NCBI GenBank assembly: GCA_000733355.1
Contig: JNVV01000034.1
Location: 160,517 to 224,516, forward strand
Direction: 5' to 3'
DNA length: 64,000 nt
Origin: Falciphora oryzae
Taxonomy: Eukaryota; Ascomycota; Sordariomycetes; Magnaporthales; Magnaporthaceae
Shown: piece by piece, positions 33,362 to 45,556 of the stretch
How the letters are laid out: each line of letters starts with the position of its first letter
Numbering within the stretch: position 1 is the first letter of the stretch
Position numbers and translations under genes: made by a program
Notes under the pieces: model-generated
What the model saw: only the letters and a program-made list of their open reading frames with translations
Database searches by the model: none
Told to the model about the DNA's origin: nothing

Positions 33362-36300
33362 CTAAGCTAATAACATCTCCTTGCTCTTCTTTGGACAGAC
33401 CGGGCACCCTCCCTGGATCTTGTCCTTGAGCAGCCGAGCGTGGGTAACTTTTGAACCCACATATTGCCTCCGTCTACTCGCCCTCTCGCCCACCCAGGGG
33501 CCGCCTCCGTTTGCCTGGTCGGCCGCCGCCGCTTTGTGCCCAGGATCGAGGGTCTCAAGGAGGTGTGAGAGGTGGAACACGTGGCCACATGCGAACCCGA
33601 CGAGAGTCTCTATCTCCCACTCAGTAAAGGCCTCGAAGCAGACCGCGCAATGGCCTGGTGACCACTCTTTTTCTGGCTCCTTTGGCTGTGCTACAGAGGA
33701 GTCGGGGGCAGCGGGCGCCGAATTGCCTCCTGCTGTCAAGGTCGACACAGCGCCGACCCCATTAGGTGTGTCGATGCCAGATGCAGTGGGCGCAGCCTTG
33801 GGTTCGATATGTAGGTGACCGGAGTTCTGTCCTATAGCGGCGACCTCGAACTTGACGCCCCGCCGCTGCCCTCCCCGTAATGTGGCCTGAGCGGTTGAAA
33901 CTTCGGAGCGGAGGACGCGCGCGACGCCCGACGAGATGCTGTGCTGAATCTCATGCTCCTTCATGATGTGGGTCAGGCCCTCGCGCAAGCCGGGCACCTC
34001 GAGTCCCTGGGGGATCCGGCGAACCAGCGTGATAGGGTCGATGGCGGTGCCGACCTCCTCGAGCAGGCCCCTGATGAAGCGCGGCTTGTCCATGCTGTAA
34101 TTAAGTAGGTCCTCCCATAGGTCTGGGTCGTCCTGCGTCTTGGCGAAGGCGATGGCCCGGCTGACATCACCCAGCCTGTCGATGATAAGGTAGAGTGCTC
34201 GCTTCATCTGGCCCGTCTTGGCGTACAGGTAAACCAGCTCGGGGATGTAATTGTAGCTCTCGCACTCGGCGGCTGCCTTCTCGTACGAGTACGACAGCGA
34301 CTTTTCGAGGAACTCCATCAACAGCGCTCTGTCATATGACGCGAATAGATGGACGGCCAGGTCTGCAAAGTCGTCCACAAGCGACCGGCTCTCGTCCCGC
34401 AGCCGGTCGCCCATCTCGCGCTCCTGTTGATGGATCCCTTCGCCGCTCCAGAGGCCGCGTAGATAGAAGAAGAGATATGCGTTCAGGTCCTTCTCCCGAA
34501 GTTGCGATACAACGACCTCAGGCTTGACCAGCCCATGCTGTGCTTCGTCGACGAGGAGCGTGATGGCGTCGACAGTTGCCTCCTCGAGCTCCGATAACTT
34601 CATCTTGTTCTCCATGCCGGACGGGACTCGCAGGTTGATAAAGCTGCGGATGTCATCTGCCACAGCGTCGGCAAGATGACGTTCCCTGATAAGGCGGAAT
34701 GCGCTGTCGGCATCCTGCAGCCGGATATGACATCGGAGAGCCTCACGGTGGCGGCCGTTGGCCTCGTGCAGCCGCGCCAGACTCTCCATCACTATCCGCC
34801 AGTCGCGGCCCTTTTCGCCGTCTTCTACGCTGTTCTCTCTAACGTCGCGATAGTTGAGCTGGTTCTCTAGAGCCGTGGTGATGGTGTTGATGTCGAAGAG
34901 GTCTGTTGGCCAACGATCCAGGAGCTCTCGGAACCGTGGCTTATCCTCCTTGATGTAGTGACCCAGGACGACTTCATAAACAGAGGTCTTGATCGGCGGG
35001 CGCATGGGTTCTGTGGGCATGTAGTTTGCGATCTCGTCGAATTTGTCGGCGCCGGCGAACGTCCAAATCCATTTCTCCCATCGGTCAGCGCTCCCCAGAA
35101 CCTTGGCCGCCACCTGCCCAGCCCGGACCCAGTCGCCCTCCTCGACCAGCTCCTGCATCCACAACTCTCCAATCCGTCTCTTTTCCTTTGCAGCCGACGA
35201 GTTGAACACGCGACTTGCTGCCTCCAGAACCGAGGCACTATCGTCAAAGAAATCGTCTGAGGACTGTGTCGTAGGGCCGGATCTGTCGGCGGTTGGCGTT
35301 GAGGGAGGCAGCTCCGGCAGGCTCGTGACCGTTGCCATGATCTCTGGATGCTCATCAACAAGCTCCCAGGCCTGTTGATACTCCTGCCGTTCTAGTAGCC
35401 ACACGAGATGATCACCCAAATCTCGTTTGGTCGAGAGAATGCAGTCGTAAGGGCTGTGGATGAGAATCTTGGTTCCCGGCTTATCGAGGCTGGGGTGTAT
35501 CGCCTGCGTCTGCATCTTCATCATGCCCCTGACGCTTCCCGAGACAGTGTGAGGCTTGGCGGCTGAGCTAGCATCGTTGCTATTGCTGCTCCTGATGCTG
35601 GCTCCGGAGCTGAAGAGTATCTTGGGGTTGATGGCCGCATTCCACATGTCTGTGCCGAAGCCGGCCAGAGCCTCAAGGGCGCCCTTTGACGAAGCAACCG
35701 CTGCTGCATTGCACGCCGGTAAAACGCCGAGGTGGTAGTCGCTTGCGGACAGTCTTTCGTAGCGGCTCATGCTAAGGCCGTCTTTGTAAACCTCGGATTG
35801 TGACTTGAGATCGATCAGCCGCAGCTCTGGTGGCTGATTGTTCTGCCTCCGTCGAATGCCTCCGGACGGCTCGCTGCTTCCGGAGGCTGTGGAGGGCTTC
35901 GACCGATGGCCCTCGTCTTGTGTATGGGGTGCCTCATTCTCGTCCTCATCTTCGTCATCAGGCAAGCAATAAGCAAGAACCAACAAGAGGTTCTGGGTAT
36001 ACAAGGAAATTCCCGAGATCAAACAGTCCATGCGAAGTCTGTCGGGGCGTTTTGGTCAGTATCCCGCAACCTAGGCCCCTTGAGGAGAAACCTTCAACTA
36101 GGCGAGGGGCTACTCACTTTTGATGTATTTCGGCTCTGCCGATCGACCGCTCGCCAACGTGTTTGCCGACTCCCATTCCGCCAGGGTGCACATGAATGAC
36201 CCATATCGTGCCGCCCCATCCAACCACAAGTTTCTCGATGGTTTTGTCGTGCTTAGACTGCTGCTGCTTCAGCTTCTCGGCGGCAGGAGAAGGCGAGTCG

Positions 36301-37683
36301 GCTCGTTCGAGCTTCGTCTCGACAGCCTCCCCGTCGTCTGAGTCGACAGCCTGCTCGTCAATCCACTCGGCTCTACCCTTCCATGCGCTCGCCATGGCGT
36401 CCCACTCGGCTGTCTGTGGTCGGTCAATGTGGCCGATGCGCTTCCAAGCGTCGTCCAGATCGGCGCTCTCGAGCTTGATCTTGGCCCGCATGATCTTGAT
36501 CCCATGCTCGTTCAGCCAGACGACGTACTTGCCGGATAGCGACCATTTGATGGTGCTGATGGTTCCCTCGCCTGAATGGAGGATGGTATCTTTGCCGACG
36601 TTGCCACCAAGGCCGATGGAGCCCAGCCATCCCGAGGCTGTGGCGGCAGCCGTTCCGATTGTCGTGGAGTTGCTCTTGCCGGGGTGGCCCCCTACGGTGA
36701 GGATCAGGTTCCCGGCAAGACCGCCTGAGAGATAGGTACGGTCGTTTTTATAATCAGGCGACAGGGCTACGGTCTGGACTGGGCGGGCAAAGTTGCGAAG
36801 CTGCACATCTCTTCGATCTATCAACGACTGCACGCAAACGTTGCCGTCCATGGAAGATGTCGCGATGTATATGTTGTTTGATGGGATGTTAGGGACAGCT
36901 GGAGACTCCTTGGGCTTTCTCGAGGCAGCGGCAGGCGATGCCTCGGATTGCTTGGAATGTCTGGATGCCGGACGGAGAGGACTGCCGGCGCCGCTGTGAG
37001 CCGCGGCTTTGAGGACGGCGTCTGGCTTGAGCACAGATAGCGGCGGAGGAAAAGGGGATATCGACAGCGACGTCACCGAAGCCGAGTGCGCATGGTAGAC
37101 GAAGAGGGATTGGAAGGTAGGCAGTTGCATGACATGCTACGCGGCATTTTGGTGGTTAGGAGTCGGTGTCTCAAGCGGTTGGGATAGGGGGGCCATACAA
37201 TGTTGCCGCTGTGCGTGCCGACGATCTAGAGTTATGCAGCACAAGTGTTAGCGCAGGAAGGACGAGTAGTCGGGAAGGGCGGAGGGGGCTTGCCATTTTG
37301 TCGCCGGCGACAAGGAAGCTGCTCGTGGCATCGCCATTTTTGTACACCGCGCCGAGATGCTGTGTTAGGCGAGTGTACTTGAGTCGTGGTTCTTCCGGTT
37401 CTTCATCGTCGTCTTCGTCGTCGTCTTCGTCGTCGTCCTCCTCTTCGTCGTCCTCTTCGCCATCATCTTCATCGTCGTCCTCCGCCGGCTCGACAGCCTC
37501 CTCGGGCTTGGCGTCGCCGGCTGCTCCGCCTATGGCGGACTCGGCCGCTTGTGGGGAGCTGCTGGACGCGACTTGGGCTTCTTGGGCCTGAGGCTCGGCG
37601 TCGGCGGCAGGACGCGACGGCAGGCTGGCGGCCGCATCCAGGGGCCTTTTGCCATCGCCTACCTCGGGCGACGCGTCGGACAT
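33362..37683 (-). CDS. VPS41: HOPS complex subunit Vps41
   Basis: Four exons (37683-37294, 37225-37199, 37136-36118, 36038-33362) give 1370 residues. After a Ser/Ala-rich start and an almost uninterrupted acidic run (about 68-96), LKYTRLTQHLGAVYKNGDATSSF opens the N-terminal beta-propeller, which ends near the SGISLYTQNLLLVLAYC segment. The C-terminal half is the alpha-solenoid with clathrin-type repeats. The last 100 residues carry a RING-H2 (CAVC, CGHVFH, CPVC). Vps41 is the HOPS effector subunit that binds the Rab7/Ypt7 GTPase and tethers membranes for vacuole fusion; it also acts in AP-3 transport. Exon two is a 27-base microexon and intron one starts with GC. Both are required to restore the conserved GDKM-IVGTHSGNI-HVMQLP sequence. 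Confidence 0.95.
37199..37225 (-). other. VPS41: 27-base microexon of VPS41
   Basis: Encodes nine residues (IVGTHSGNI), phase 0 at both ends. It lies between a 68-base GC-AG intron (37226-37293, donor GCAAGC) and a 62-base GT-AG intron (37137-37198). The nine residues complete a propeller strand conserved in Vps41. Confidence 0.82.
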
Positions 37684-38180
37684 TAGGGCGGTCGAGAGAC
37701 ACTGCGCATGGCGTGGGAGCTCTGGCTAGGGGCGGGCGGTATGGAGCTTTTGAGTTGGGAGCTTTGGCTGCTGGAGCTCAGGCCGAGGTCCTCGCAGCTA
37801 CGTCACGGATTAATTGTGCTCGCCTCAGGCATCGCACTCCGCGCGGCCCACTTTATCAGGAACGCCGCCAATAACAAGGGCCCCCGTCTATCTGTTGGTG
37901 GGGAGGGGACCGCCAGGCTGGGATTGAGGACGGAATCCGCGTGCGACGCGACTGCCCAGCCAGAGCTTGCAGGAGGCCCCTCAACCGACACTGGCAGGCA
38001 ACACCTACCACCCACTTGGCGCTTCCATCAAGGTGTCGCTCTCATTGGCATTGGCAAAACATCTGGGCTCGGCTTCTGGACTGCCCGCCCGCGCCCGAGC
38101 GCTCCAAGCCGGCTTTCTCGACCACCCCCGCACGACGCCGCCTCCTAACTTTGCAAGGCTTATGGATCAAAGCAAGCAGG
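37684..38180. promoter_or_regulatory. Bidirectional promoter region VPS41 / APC1
   Basis: Only 497 bases separate the two start codons, so both promoters must lie here. On the APC1 side there is an out-of-frame upstream ATG at 38162 that overlaps the APC1 start. No clear TATA box is seen on either side. Confidence 0.6.
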
Positions 38181-38239
38181 ATGGCTTCGGTGACGTCTTT
38201 CGGCATCCACCAGCCGACAGGACTCTGCCATGCCGTTGA
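38162..38239 (+). promoter_or_regulatory. Upstream ORF overlapping the APC1 start
   Basis: ATG at 38162 opens a 25-codon frame (MDQSKQDGFG...) that ends at 38239, running through the APC1 ATG at 38181 in another frame. If included in the leader, initiation there would compete with APC1. This depends on the unknown transcription start. Confidence 0.4.
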
Positions 38240-41200
38240 CGAGGGGATTCTCCCTCCCGACCCATCACCAGACCTCTACACCTGGGAGATCATCCCCAAC
38301 GACCGTCGCTCCGGAGACGGCGGTGACGACGAGCTCCTCATTACCCGGGACACCGTCCTGTGGTCTCGCGGCGGGCTCTTCCGCAAGAGCTTTAAGTTTG
38401 CCGCCGAGGGCGAGCCCATCAGCCAGGCCCTCATCACGCACTTCCCCACGCCCGAGGACGACGAGAACCTGAGCGAGGGCGATGGACGGGGCGATAGGGC
38501 TACCAGCCAGCGGTCCGGGCTGTCCAAGGCGCTCGTGGTGTTCCTCAAGACCCAGGCGCACATATACTTCCTTTCCGGCACGAGCCACATTGTCCACATG
38601 CCCTTCGAGGTCGAGGCCGCCTGTGCCGCCCCGATCGGCGCCATCATCCAGCGCAGGCACAAGGCCGATCACCTTTCGCCTGTTACCCTCAAGTTCCCTC
38701 GCGTCCCGCCGAATGACTTCATCGCCCCGCCGCTCTCGCCTCTCTCTCCGCGCGTAACCCAGCTTCAGTTCTCGACCGAGGGCCTGGGGAAACCCAAGAC
38801 CCTGCCCCTGAGACTGAGCTCTACCCTAGAAAATATGTGGCAGCCGCCTTTGGAGAAGACCGACTCGCAATGGCCCCGACTGGTGTGCTTGATGGACCCT
38901 TTCCTCGAGCTGGGCCTGGTTGTCTCGCAGCCAGACAAGCCTTCCAAAAGCCGCAAAAGACGCACATCGCCCAGGGCACCGTTTCTGGACCCAGCCGAAG
39001 AGATTATCCATGTCGAGGCTGTCAGGAGGCCCGGCCAGTCTAGAACGGACGCTGTCGAAGACCTCGTGCTGGCCATCACGGTCAACCGAGAGACAAGCAT
39101 GTACACCATCTGGAAGCTCGTCTACCTCAAGCCTGAGGATATCTTCACACGCCAGACTAAGAAGCCCAAGTCCGGACCATCTCGGCGTCGAAGTTCTATG
39201 CAGCCCGGGATGAAGAGCCGAGCCGCAAGCCCCGTGGCGCCCAGTTTTCGGGAAAGCCTGGGAGCGCAACTGCCGGTGAAGAAGACGCGGAGGAGCGAGC
39301 GAATTGAGAAATCACTGGGTCTGGCATTAGCCATAGACCCCGACAAGGGGGGTGAAGTGACGAGGCGCCAATCCCGTCGCGTGAGCTCCCTCCTTGCTAG
39401 GGCGGACCTGTCGGCATCGCATGAGCGCGCCCCTTTTGCCAACGAATCTATGATCACGCACCCCGGTGGCAGGCGACTTGATTCGCACGGGAGTCAGCGC
39501 GGCCGTGTCAGCGGAGGCTATGCCCCAATGAACATCAGCGGGAACTACAGCCAAAGTGGCAAGGGCTTCCTAGAGCCCCCGACAGCTGATATACTAGACT
39601 CCCTGCGTGATGGCGGGGATTTTGAGGGGTTCCAAAATATCGCGCTGGACGACAGTGACCTGGTCGACGGTCTGACCAAGGAAATCCGCTTGACAAAGAT
39701 CCACAGCGTGCCCATGGACAACGCCAACGTCCGCTATTCGCTGTCGGATCGGCCGGCCAGAAACCAGTGCAAAGTGTTTGTCGTGGTTGGCCCGCCGTTT
39801 GCCGTCGACGAGGAGGACCGCACGTACCTTGTAATCGGAATTCAAGACCCTGTCGACAAACGCCTGCAGCTCGTAACTCTACATGTTCAGTCACGCAGGA
39901 AGAGGTCCGCAACAACACGCGGTGGTTTCGCCAAAGGGGGGAGGGGAAAGCAAGAACCCTCCGAGTCGGACATGGTTGTGACCTGGGGCCCGCTCCGGAG
40001 GGCGCAGAGCGTGGTGGATTCCTGCAAGATCGTCGATGGCGAACAGTCCATGATCCTGATTCTCTCTGAGAACATGGCTGGCCACCGAGAACTCAGCATC
40101 CAGGGTCCCTGGAGCGAGCTGACCAAGGTCACTCTTCCACTGCTATTTTATGAGAACCTGAACAGCCTCGAGTATCTGTCCAGGCTACCTCATCAGGGGA
40201 GCGCCGAACGAACGTCGATCGGCGTCGGCCTGACTGGCGCTCAGTTGGAAGGGGTGTGCCACCCGAAGGCGTGCGGGATGGTCGACATCCGCGACAAGCA
40301 GGGCGCGTTCCATCGGATACAGATACAGCTTGAGCCAAGGACGCGCCAAGTCCGCAATGTCCTGCAGGCCTGCCGGAGCATCCTTCCGGACTCTCATGGG
40401 GAACGCATGCTCGCGGCTTGGTGGCACATTATGCAGTGGATGGGTGATCACTACGCCGGTGGAGTCGCGAGCGTTGAATGGTCAAGTCTTGTGATCGAGC
40501 TTTTTGTCCTGTTCCTGGCGCTTGACCCCTCGGGCGTGTCCCGCAGCCAGCCAGCCGCTGCAGACCCATCAACCTTGGCAAAGCAGCCGAGCAAATGGAA
40601 CCAAATGCTCGCGTTTGAGACCCCGCGATCGTCTGCGTCACCAGCTTGGATGCAGCGCGGAGGGTGGAGGTGGATGTTGGACGAGGCTCATTTCGCCGAA
40701 ATGGTAGGCCCAGATGCCAGCCAGCCCGGGGAGGAAGACTTTCTCGACCAGCATATCAGATTCGCTAGGGAATTCATGGCGAGCGCCGCCGGTGATCTGC
40801 TCGTCGGAGGGTCGGGCTACATGCCAACAGCATCTGGCCGCAGCCTCGAGGCGAGAAGGAGCGCGGCCTGGAGCATCATCATGGGACTCCACCTACTCAT
40901 GGAGGAGCAGAAGCTTGACACGCTCGCGGCCGAATCCCTGTTCCCCGGGCCTGCCGACTTGCGAGTGATCACCTGTCAGATTGCAAGGTGGCTCAGGTGG
41001 CACGACTTCGTGCATCTGTACGAGCTCGGCATCCAGGTCAGCGTGGACCCGAGACATGACAGAGGTTGGTTTTGGTGGTGGTCAACACAGGGTGTGCTTC
41101 TACTATTCTTGGTTTGTCAGGAGTCTGACTGTTTCCTTTCCTTAGATCTCGACCTCAGTCCACCTCTGCCCCGGCCAGAGAAAATCCCGTCGGTGCTTGA

Positions 41201-44200
41201 CTGGATACAAGAGAAAACCACCGGCGTGGCTGGCGACCCATTCCCGACGCTGGCAGACGTTTATTCGACCGCAACCCAGCAAAGCCAGAAGGACAGCCCA
41301 GACGAACGCCGGTGGGGCAGAATCACACCTCGGACGCTGATGTTCAGAGACTTTTTCAACTCGCTCTCGCCCATGAGTAGCCATGTGCAGATTGTTGAGA
41401 CGCTTCATCGATGCGGATTTACCAACCAAGTCCTGGACACGCTTCCAGAGGCCATCGCCACCCCTCTGCGTGATGCCATCTCGATGTGCCAGTCTCACCC
41501 GCCCCCTACCTGGTCAAATGGTTTGCTCAAGCTTGTGGACCGTACCGATATTGGCGCCGTGCTCAAGCCTGATAGGCTGTTCCGACATACTATTCTCAGC
41601 AACAGCGTAAGTATCGCACATCCCCGCGCTCCTTCTTTCGAACCCGACTCGCAACCATGCCGAATTTTTACTTCGCGCTGCTGCCAGTGTCCCGTCTCTA
41701 ACTCGCCGATGATATTCAGAACCCCTCACATGTGGCCCAGTGGGATGTTCAGCTCCTATGCAGGAACCTCGACGACTTTAACAATAGCGGCATCGAGGAG
41801 GTTGAGGGCAGCGAGCGCCAGGCAGTGGTCCGCACTCTCTTCAAGGACGATCGTAGGTTGAACGAGGCACAGACTCTACTGTCGTCGCAGAAGCCGCGAA
41901 CGCTTCGCTTGGACCCCAACCCAAAATGGTCAGATGCGGAGTACCTGGAGAAGCAAAAGGAGCTTGCCACGACGGCAGCTACTAGCACTCTGGCTATCCC
42001 GGCAGGGCGCGGGATGCTCTCCTACGCCCTACGCTTCCCTCTTCTTACACAGAAGTTCCAGATTGGCGGCTTTCAGCTCGTGTGCAACATCAAACCCGCC
42101 AATGTCTCGGTGAGCGTGGACAAGTCCATGTTCACTGAAGAGAAGGTGAATTGGGCCTTCTTCCACCAGGGCGTGGCTGGCGGGCTATCCATCTCCCCGC
42201 AGGCCAAAGGCATAGATACATCGTGGATCCTCTACAACAAACCTGGCAATGATCTTAACAACCGACACGCCGGCTTCCTCCTTGCCCTTGGCCTCAACGG
42301 CCACCTCAAGTCGGTGGCCAAGTGGGTGGCGTTTAAGTACCTGACGCCGAAACACACCATGACATCGATAGGGTTGCTGCTTGGTCTGGCAGCGTCGTAC
42401 ATCGGAACCATGGACTCGCTGATCACGCGGCTTCTCTCGGTGCATGTTACGAGGATGTTGCCGCGTGGAGCCGCCGAGCTGAACCTGTCGCATCTGACCC
42501 AGACGACAGGCATTATGGGGATTGGGCTGTTGTATTGCAACACTCAGCACCGGCGCATGAGTGAGGTGATGATGTCCGAGATTGAACACCTTGAGGATGA
42601 GGAAGAAGAAGACCCTCTGAGAAACGAGGGCTACCGGTTGGCTGCCGGTTTCGCACTTGGCTTCATCAATCTTGGCAAGGGGTCAGACCTCAAAGGACTC
42701 CACGACATGCGTCTGACCGAGAAGCTCCTGACGGTTGCCTCGTCGGCAAAGAAAGTCGAGCTCGTGAACGTGCTAGACCGGTCCGCTGCAGGGGCTGTTG
42801 TCGCCATAGCGCTCATTTTCATGAAATCCGAGGACCACATCGTGGCCCGCAAGATCGACGTCCCTGACTCTATTCTCCAGTTCGACTACGTACGGCCCGA
42901 CATTCTGCTCCTCCGGACCGTGGCCAAGAATCTTATTCTATGGAGCCGTATCAAGCCCACGACCGACTGGATCCATGAAAACCTTCCGGCCGAGTACCAG
43001 CGTCTGCACAAAAAATGGCCAGGACCAACGTTGAGGAGCAGCGACCTTCCATTCTTTTCCATCATGACTGGCCTTTGTTTCGCTATGGGTCTCCGGTTCG
43101 CCGGCTCGGCCAACGAGAAGGTGCGAGACGTCCTCGTGCAGTATCTCGATGGCTTCATGCGGGCCTTGAGGCAGCCTGTGGCCAGGTTCGACGGGCAGAT
43201 GGCGCAGGCGAACGTGCGCATGTGCGTGAACGTGCTGGCGCTGTCGTGCGCGACCGTCATGGCAGGAACGGGCGATCTGGTGGTGCTGCGACGCCTGCGC
43301 GCGCTGCACGGGCGCGACGACCCGCACACGACATATGGGAGCCACATGGCGGCTCACCTGGCCATCGGCACGCTGTTCTTGGGCTGCGGCACCACCACCC
43401 TCGGCACGAGCGACCTCGCCATTGCTGCGCTGCTCGTTTCCTTCTACCCTCTTTTCCCCGCTACCGTGCAGGACAACAGCTCCCACCTACAAGCGTTCAG
43501 GCACTTCTGGGTCCTTGCCACGGAGCCGCGTTGCTTGGTCGTCAAGGACATGGCTACAGGTCAGCCTATCTCAGTACCCGTTATGATCCAGCTCAAGCAG
43601 CCGACGGCGCCGGCCGCGACGACCACGGCCTTTGATCCGAAACTAGGTGCCAAGACGAAGAAAGCGGCGGCAATGAGCACACCGACGCCGCAGGCTAGGT
43701 CGAGAAGCGCCAAAAATACACACGCCGATGCTGTGACACCCGCTCCCGATATACCTCCCGAACCCCCAATCCATATGCTCATCCGCCGCCAAACCCCATG
43801 CCTCCTCCCGCCGCTCGATGATATCGCTTCTGTGCGGACTGACGCAGCATCTTTGGGCTACTGGGACCTCACTATCAACTTCACTGCCCCGGCGAAGCCC
43901 GGGGCCGCCAAGAAGGCAGGCAAGGGAGCGCCGGGCGCCAACGCCGACATGGCTGCTGCTTTCCGCGCTAACCAGTGCCTCCACCTCCGGCGCAGACCGA
44001 CTCGTGACGGGGTCTTCGGCGCGACTCTGCAGGCTCTCGGACAGCGTAGCGATAGCAACACGCCGAGCACGACGGCGAAAGGTGATGGCACCGGCAGCGC
44101 TACTGTCGCGGCCACCAGCAAAGACCCGCTTGAGTGGGTGTTCAATCTGCCCTCTCTGCGGGGCCTCACGCATGCGGAGCGCGCTGCGGTGCTGGACCGA

Positions 44201-44602
44201 TGCGCACTGGGCGACGAGGGCGCCAGCGCAGTGGATGCGCGGCTCGTGCTGGAGGAGGCGCTCGAGGCAGGCGGGCGCGACGAGCTGCTTGGCCTCAGAA
44301 TGTTATTTGAGTGGGCGGATCGCAGGAGAGCCGCTACTAGTGGTGGTGGTGGTTCACGCGCCGAGACAGATGCGGCAAGCATGATGCCCCCGCCGGGGGG
44401 CCACGGCGGCCGTGGGAAGAGCAAGACGAAGGCGGGCGGCAAAGGTGTTCAGATTACGGAGCCAGAGCGGGCGGACACCGGGATAGGCGCTGCCGCCGAC
44501 ACGGTATCTGACGTCCCCGCAGGTGAGAATAGCTGGTGGATGAGAGACAGCGTCATCGAGATGCTCAAGGGGAAGGCCTGGCTCGCAAGCCAAGGGAAGT
44601 AA
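38181..44602 (+). CDS. APC1: Anaphase-promoting complex subunit 1 (APC1/BimE)
   Basis: Three exons (38181-41064, 41146-41606, 41720-44602) give 2075 residues, the usual size of filamentous-fungal BimE. The N-terminal half forms the beta-propeller region, beginning MASVTSFGIHQPTGL, with an Arg/Ser-rich disordered insert (about 340-480) that could receive phosphorylation. Exon three carries the proteasome/cyclosome repeats: LLLGLAASYIGTMD, then TTGIMGIGLLYCNTQHRRMSEVM, then GYRLAAGFALGFINLGKG and GLCFAMGLRFAGSAN. APC1 is the scaffold of the ubiquitin ligase that triggers anaphase by targeting securin and cyclins. Intron one is 81 bases and has no in-frame stop; intron two (113 bases) would shift the frame if retained. 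Confidence 0.95.
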
Positions 44603-45556
44603 ATGGGTTGTTAGGCATTTCGGGTTCTATCGCGCGTATTTTGAGAGGCTCTGGCGTCACGCATTGTTTACGAAACCGGTCAACGGCAAAAAGCAGGTAC
44701 GTGCTAATTATACCCAGTGCCCCAGGGCAATCGAGCTCTTCCACTATAGTAAAGTCTATACAGTATCAAACCAACCGAGCTTGGGGAGAACAGCCTACAC
44801 TGCACCTTGCCATCAAAGTTGGGTGATTACCTATCGACTGGAGAGATGCGACAGCCCGTGCGATGCGGTCATGGATGATCAACCACAGGCGTGTCGGTGG
44901 TTTGCAGCAACGGTGCTCTCCTGGGCAGCTGTCCCCTGACCACCACCACCACCACCAGGAGGATGTCGTCTGTGGAGTCGAAATCTGGAGTCTCCAACAA
45001 TGGGGCCACCGGCAGTGGAATTTGCTGGCACAATCCTGTGGTCTCGTTGCTTAGAAGCCATTCAGAGCATCATCCAGTCTCACAGCCAATCGCAATAGCC
45101 CACGCGCGCTGGCTCCATTGGGCCACGTATGGCCGGCCCGTCGCCTCCTCGTCGCAGGAATGCCATCGCGGGGACATTGTGGAGGTCTTGTGCTTCTTGA
45201 TGGCATGTGTGCCAGCTATCCGAAGCATTGATACCCGGCCTAACTCTGAGATGGATGCAGTGTGGCCTGCATACCGCGGTCCGTCGGCCCGTCCAGCTTT
45301 CAGCGCCATTCCCTCCGTTAGTGGTCTAGCATATGTTTGCTGTTCGCTTCAGCCTCGCTTTCCAACGCCTTGCCATCTCGGTTTTTTACCCCTCGTATGA
45401 TTAATAGAACTTCCCCGCTGTCATTTCCCCCATCCGCCCTTCCTCCAGGTCGCTTTCCTCGCCCCTACTCCCTTCTTCCCCATACACCAGCACTTTACCG
45501 TGTTCCCTCACATTCTTGCTCGAAATTTACAACTCTCGGTTGAAACACCTACAGCA
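44603..45556. other. Intergenic: APC1 3' flank and promoter of the acylated-protein gene
   Basis: A 950-base interval with a (CAC)6-like stretch at about 44940-44957. The 180 bases before the next ATG are C/T-rich, as expected for a fungal promoter or leader. No gene, RNA or repeat is recognised. Confidence 0.45.

Noticed and set aside
44891..45400. 169-codon plus-strand frame between APC1 and the acylated-protein gene
   Set aside because: Mixed low-quality composition, overlapping frames on both strands and no domain or splice support.
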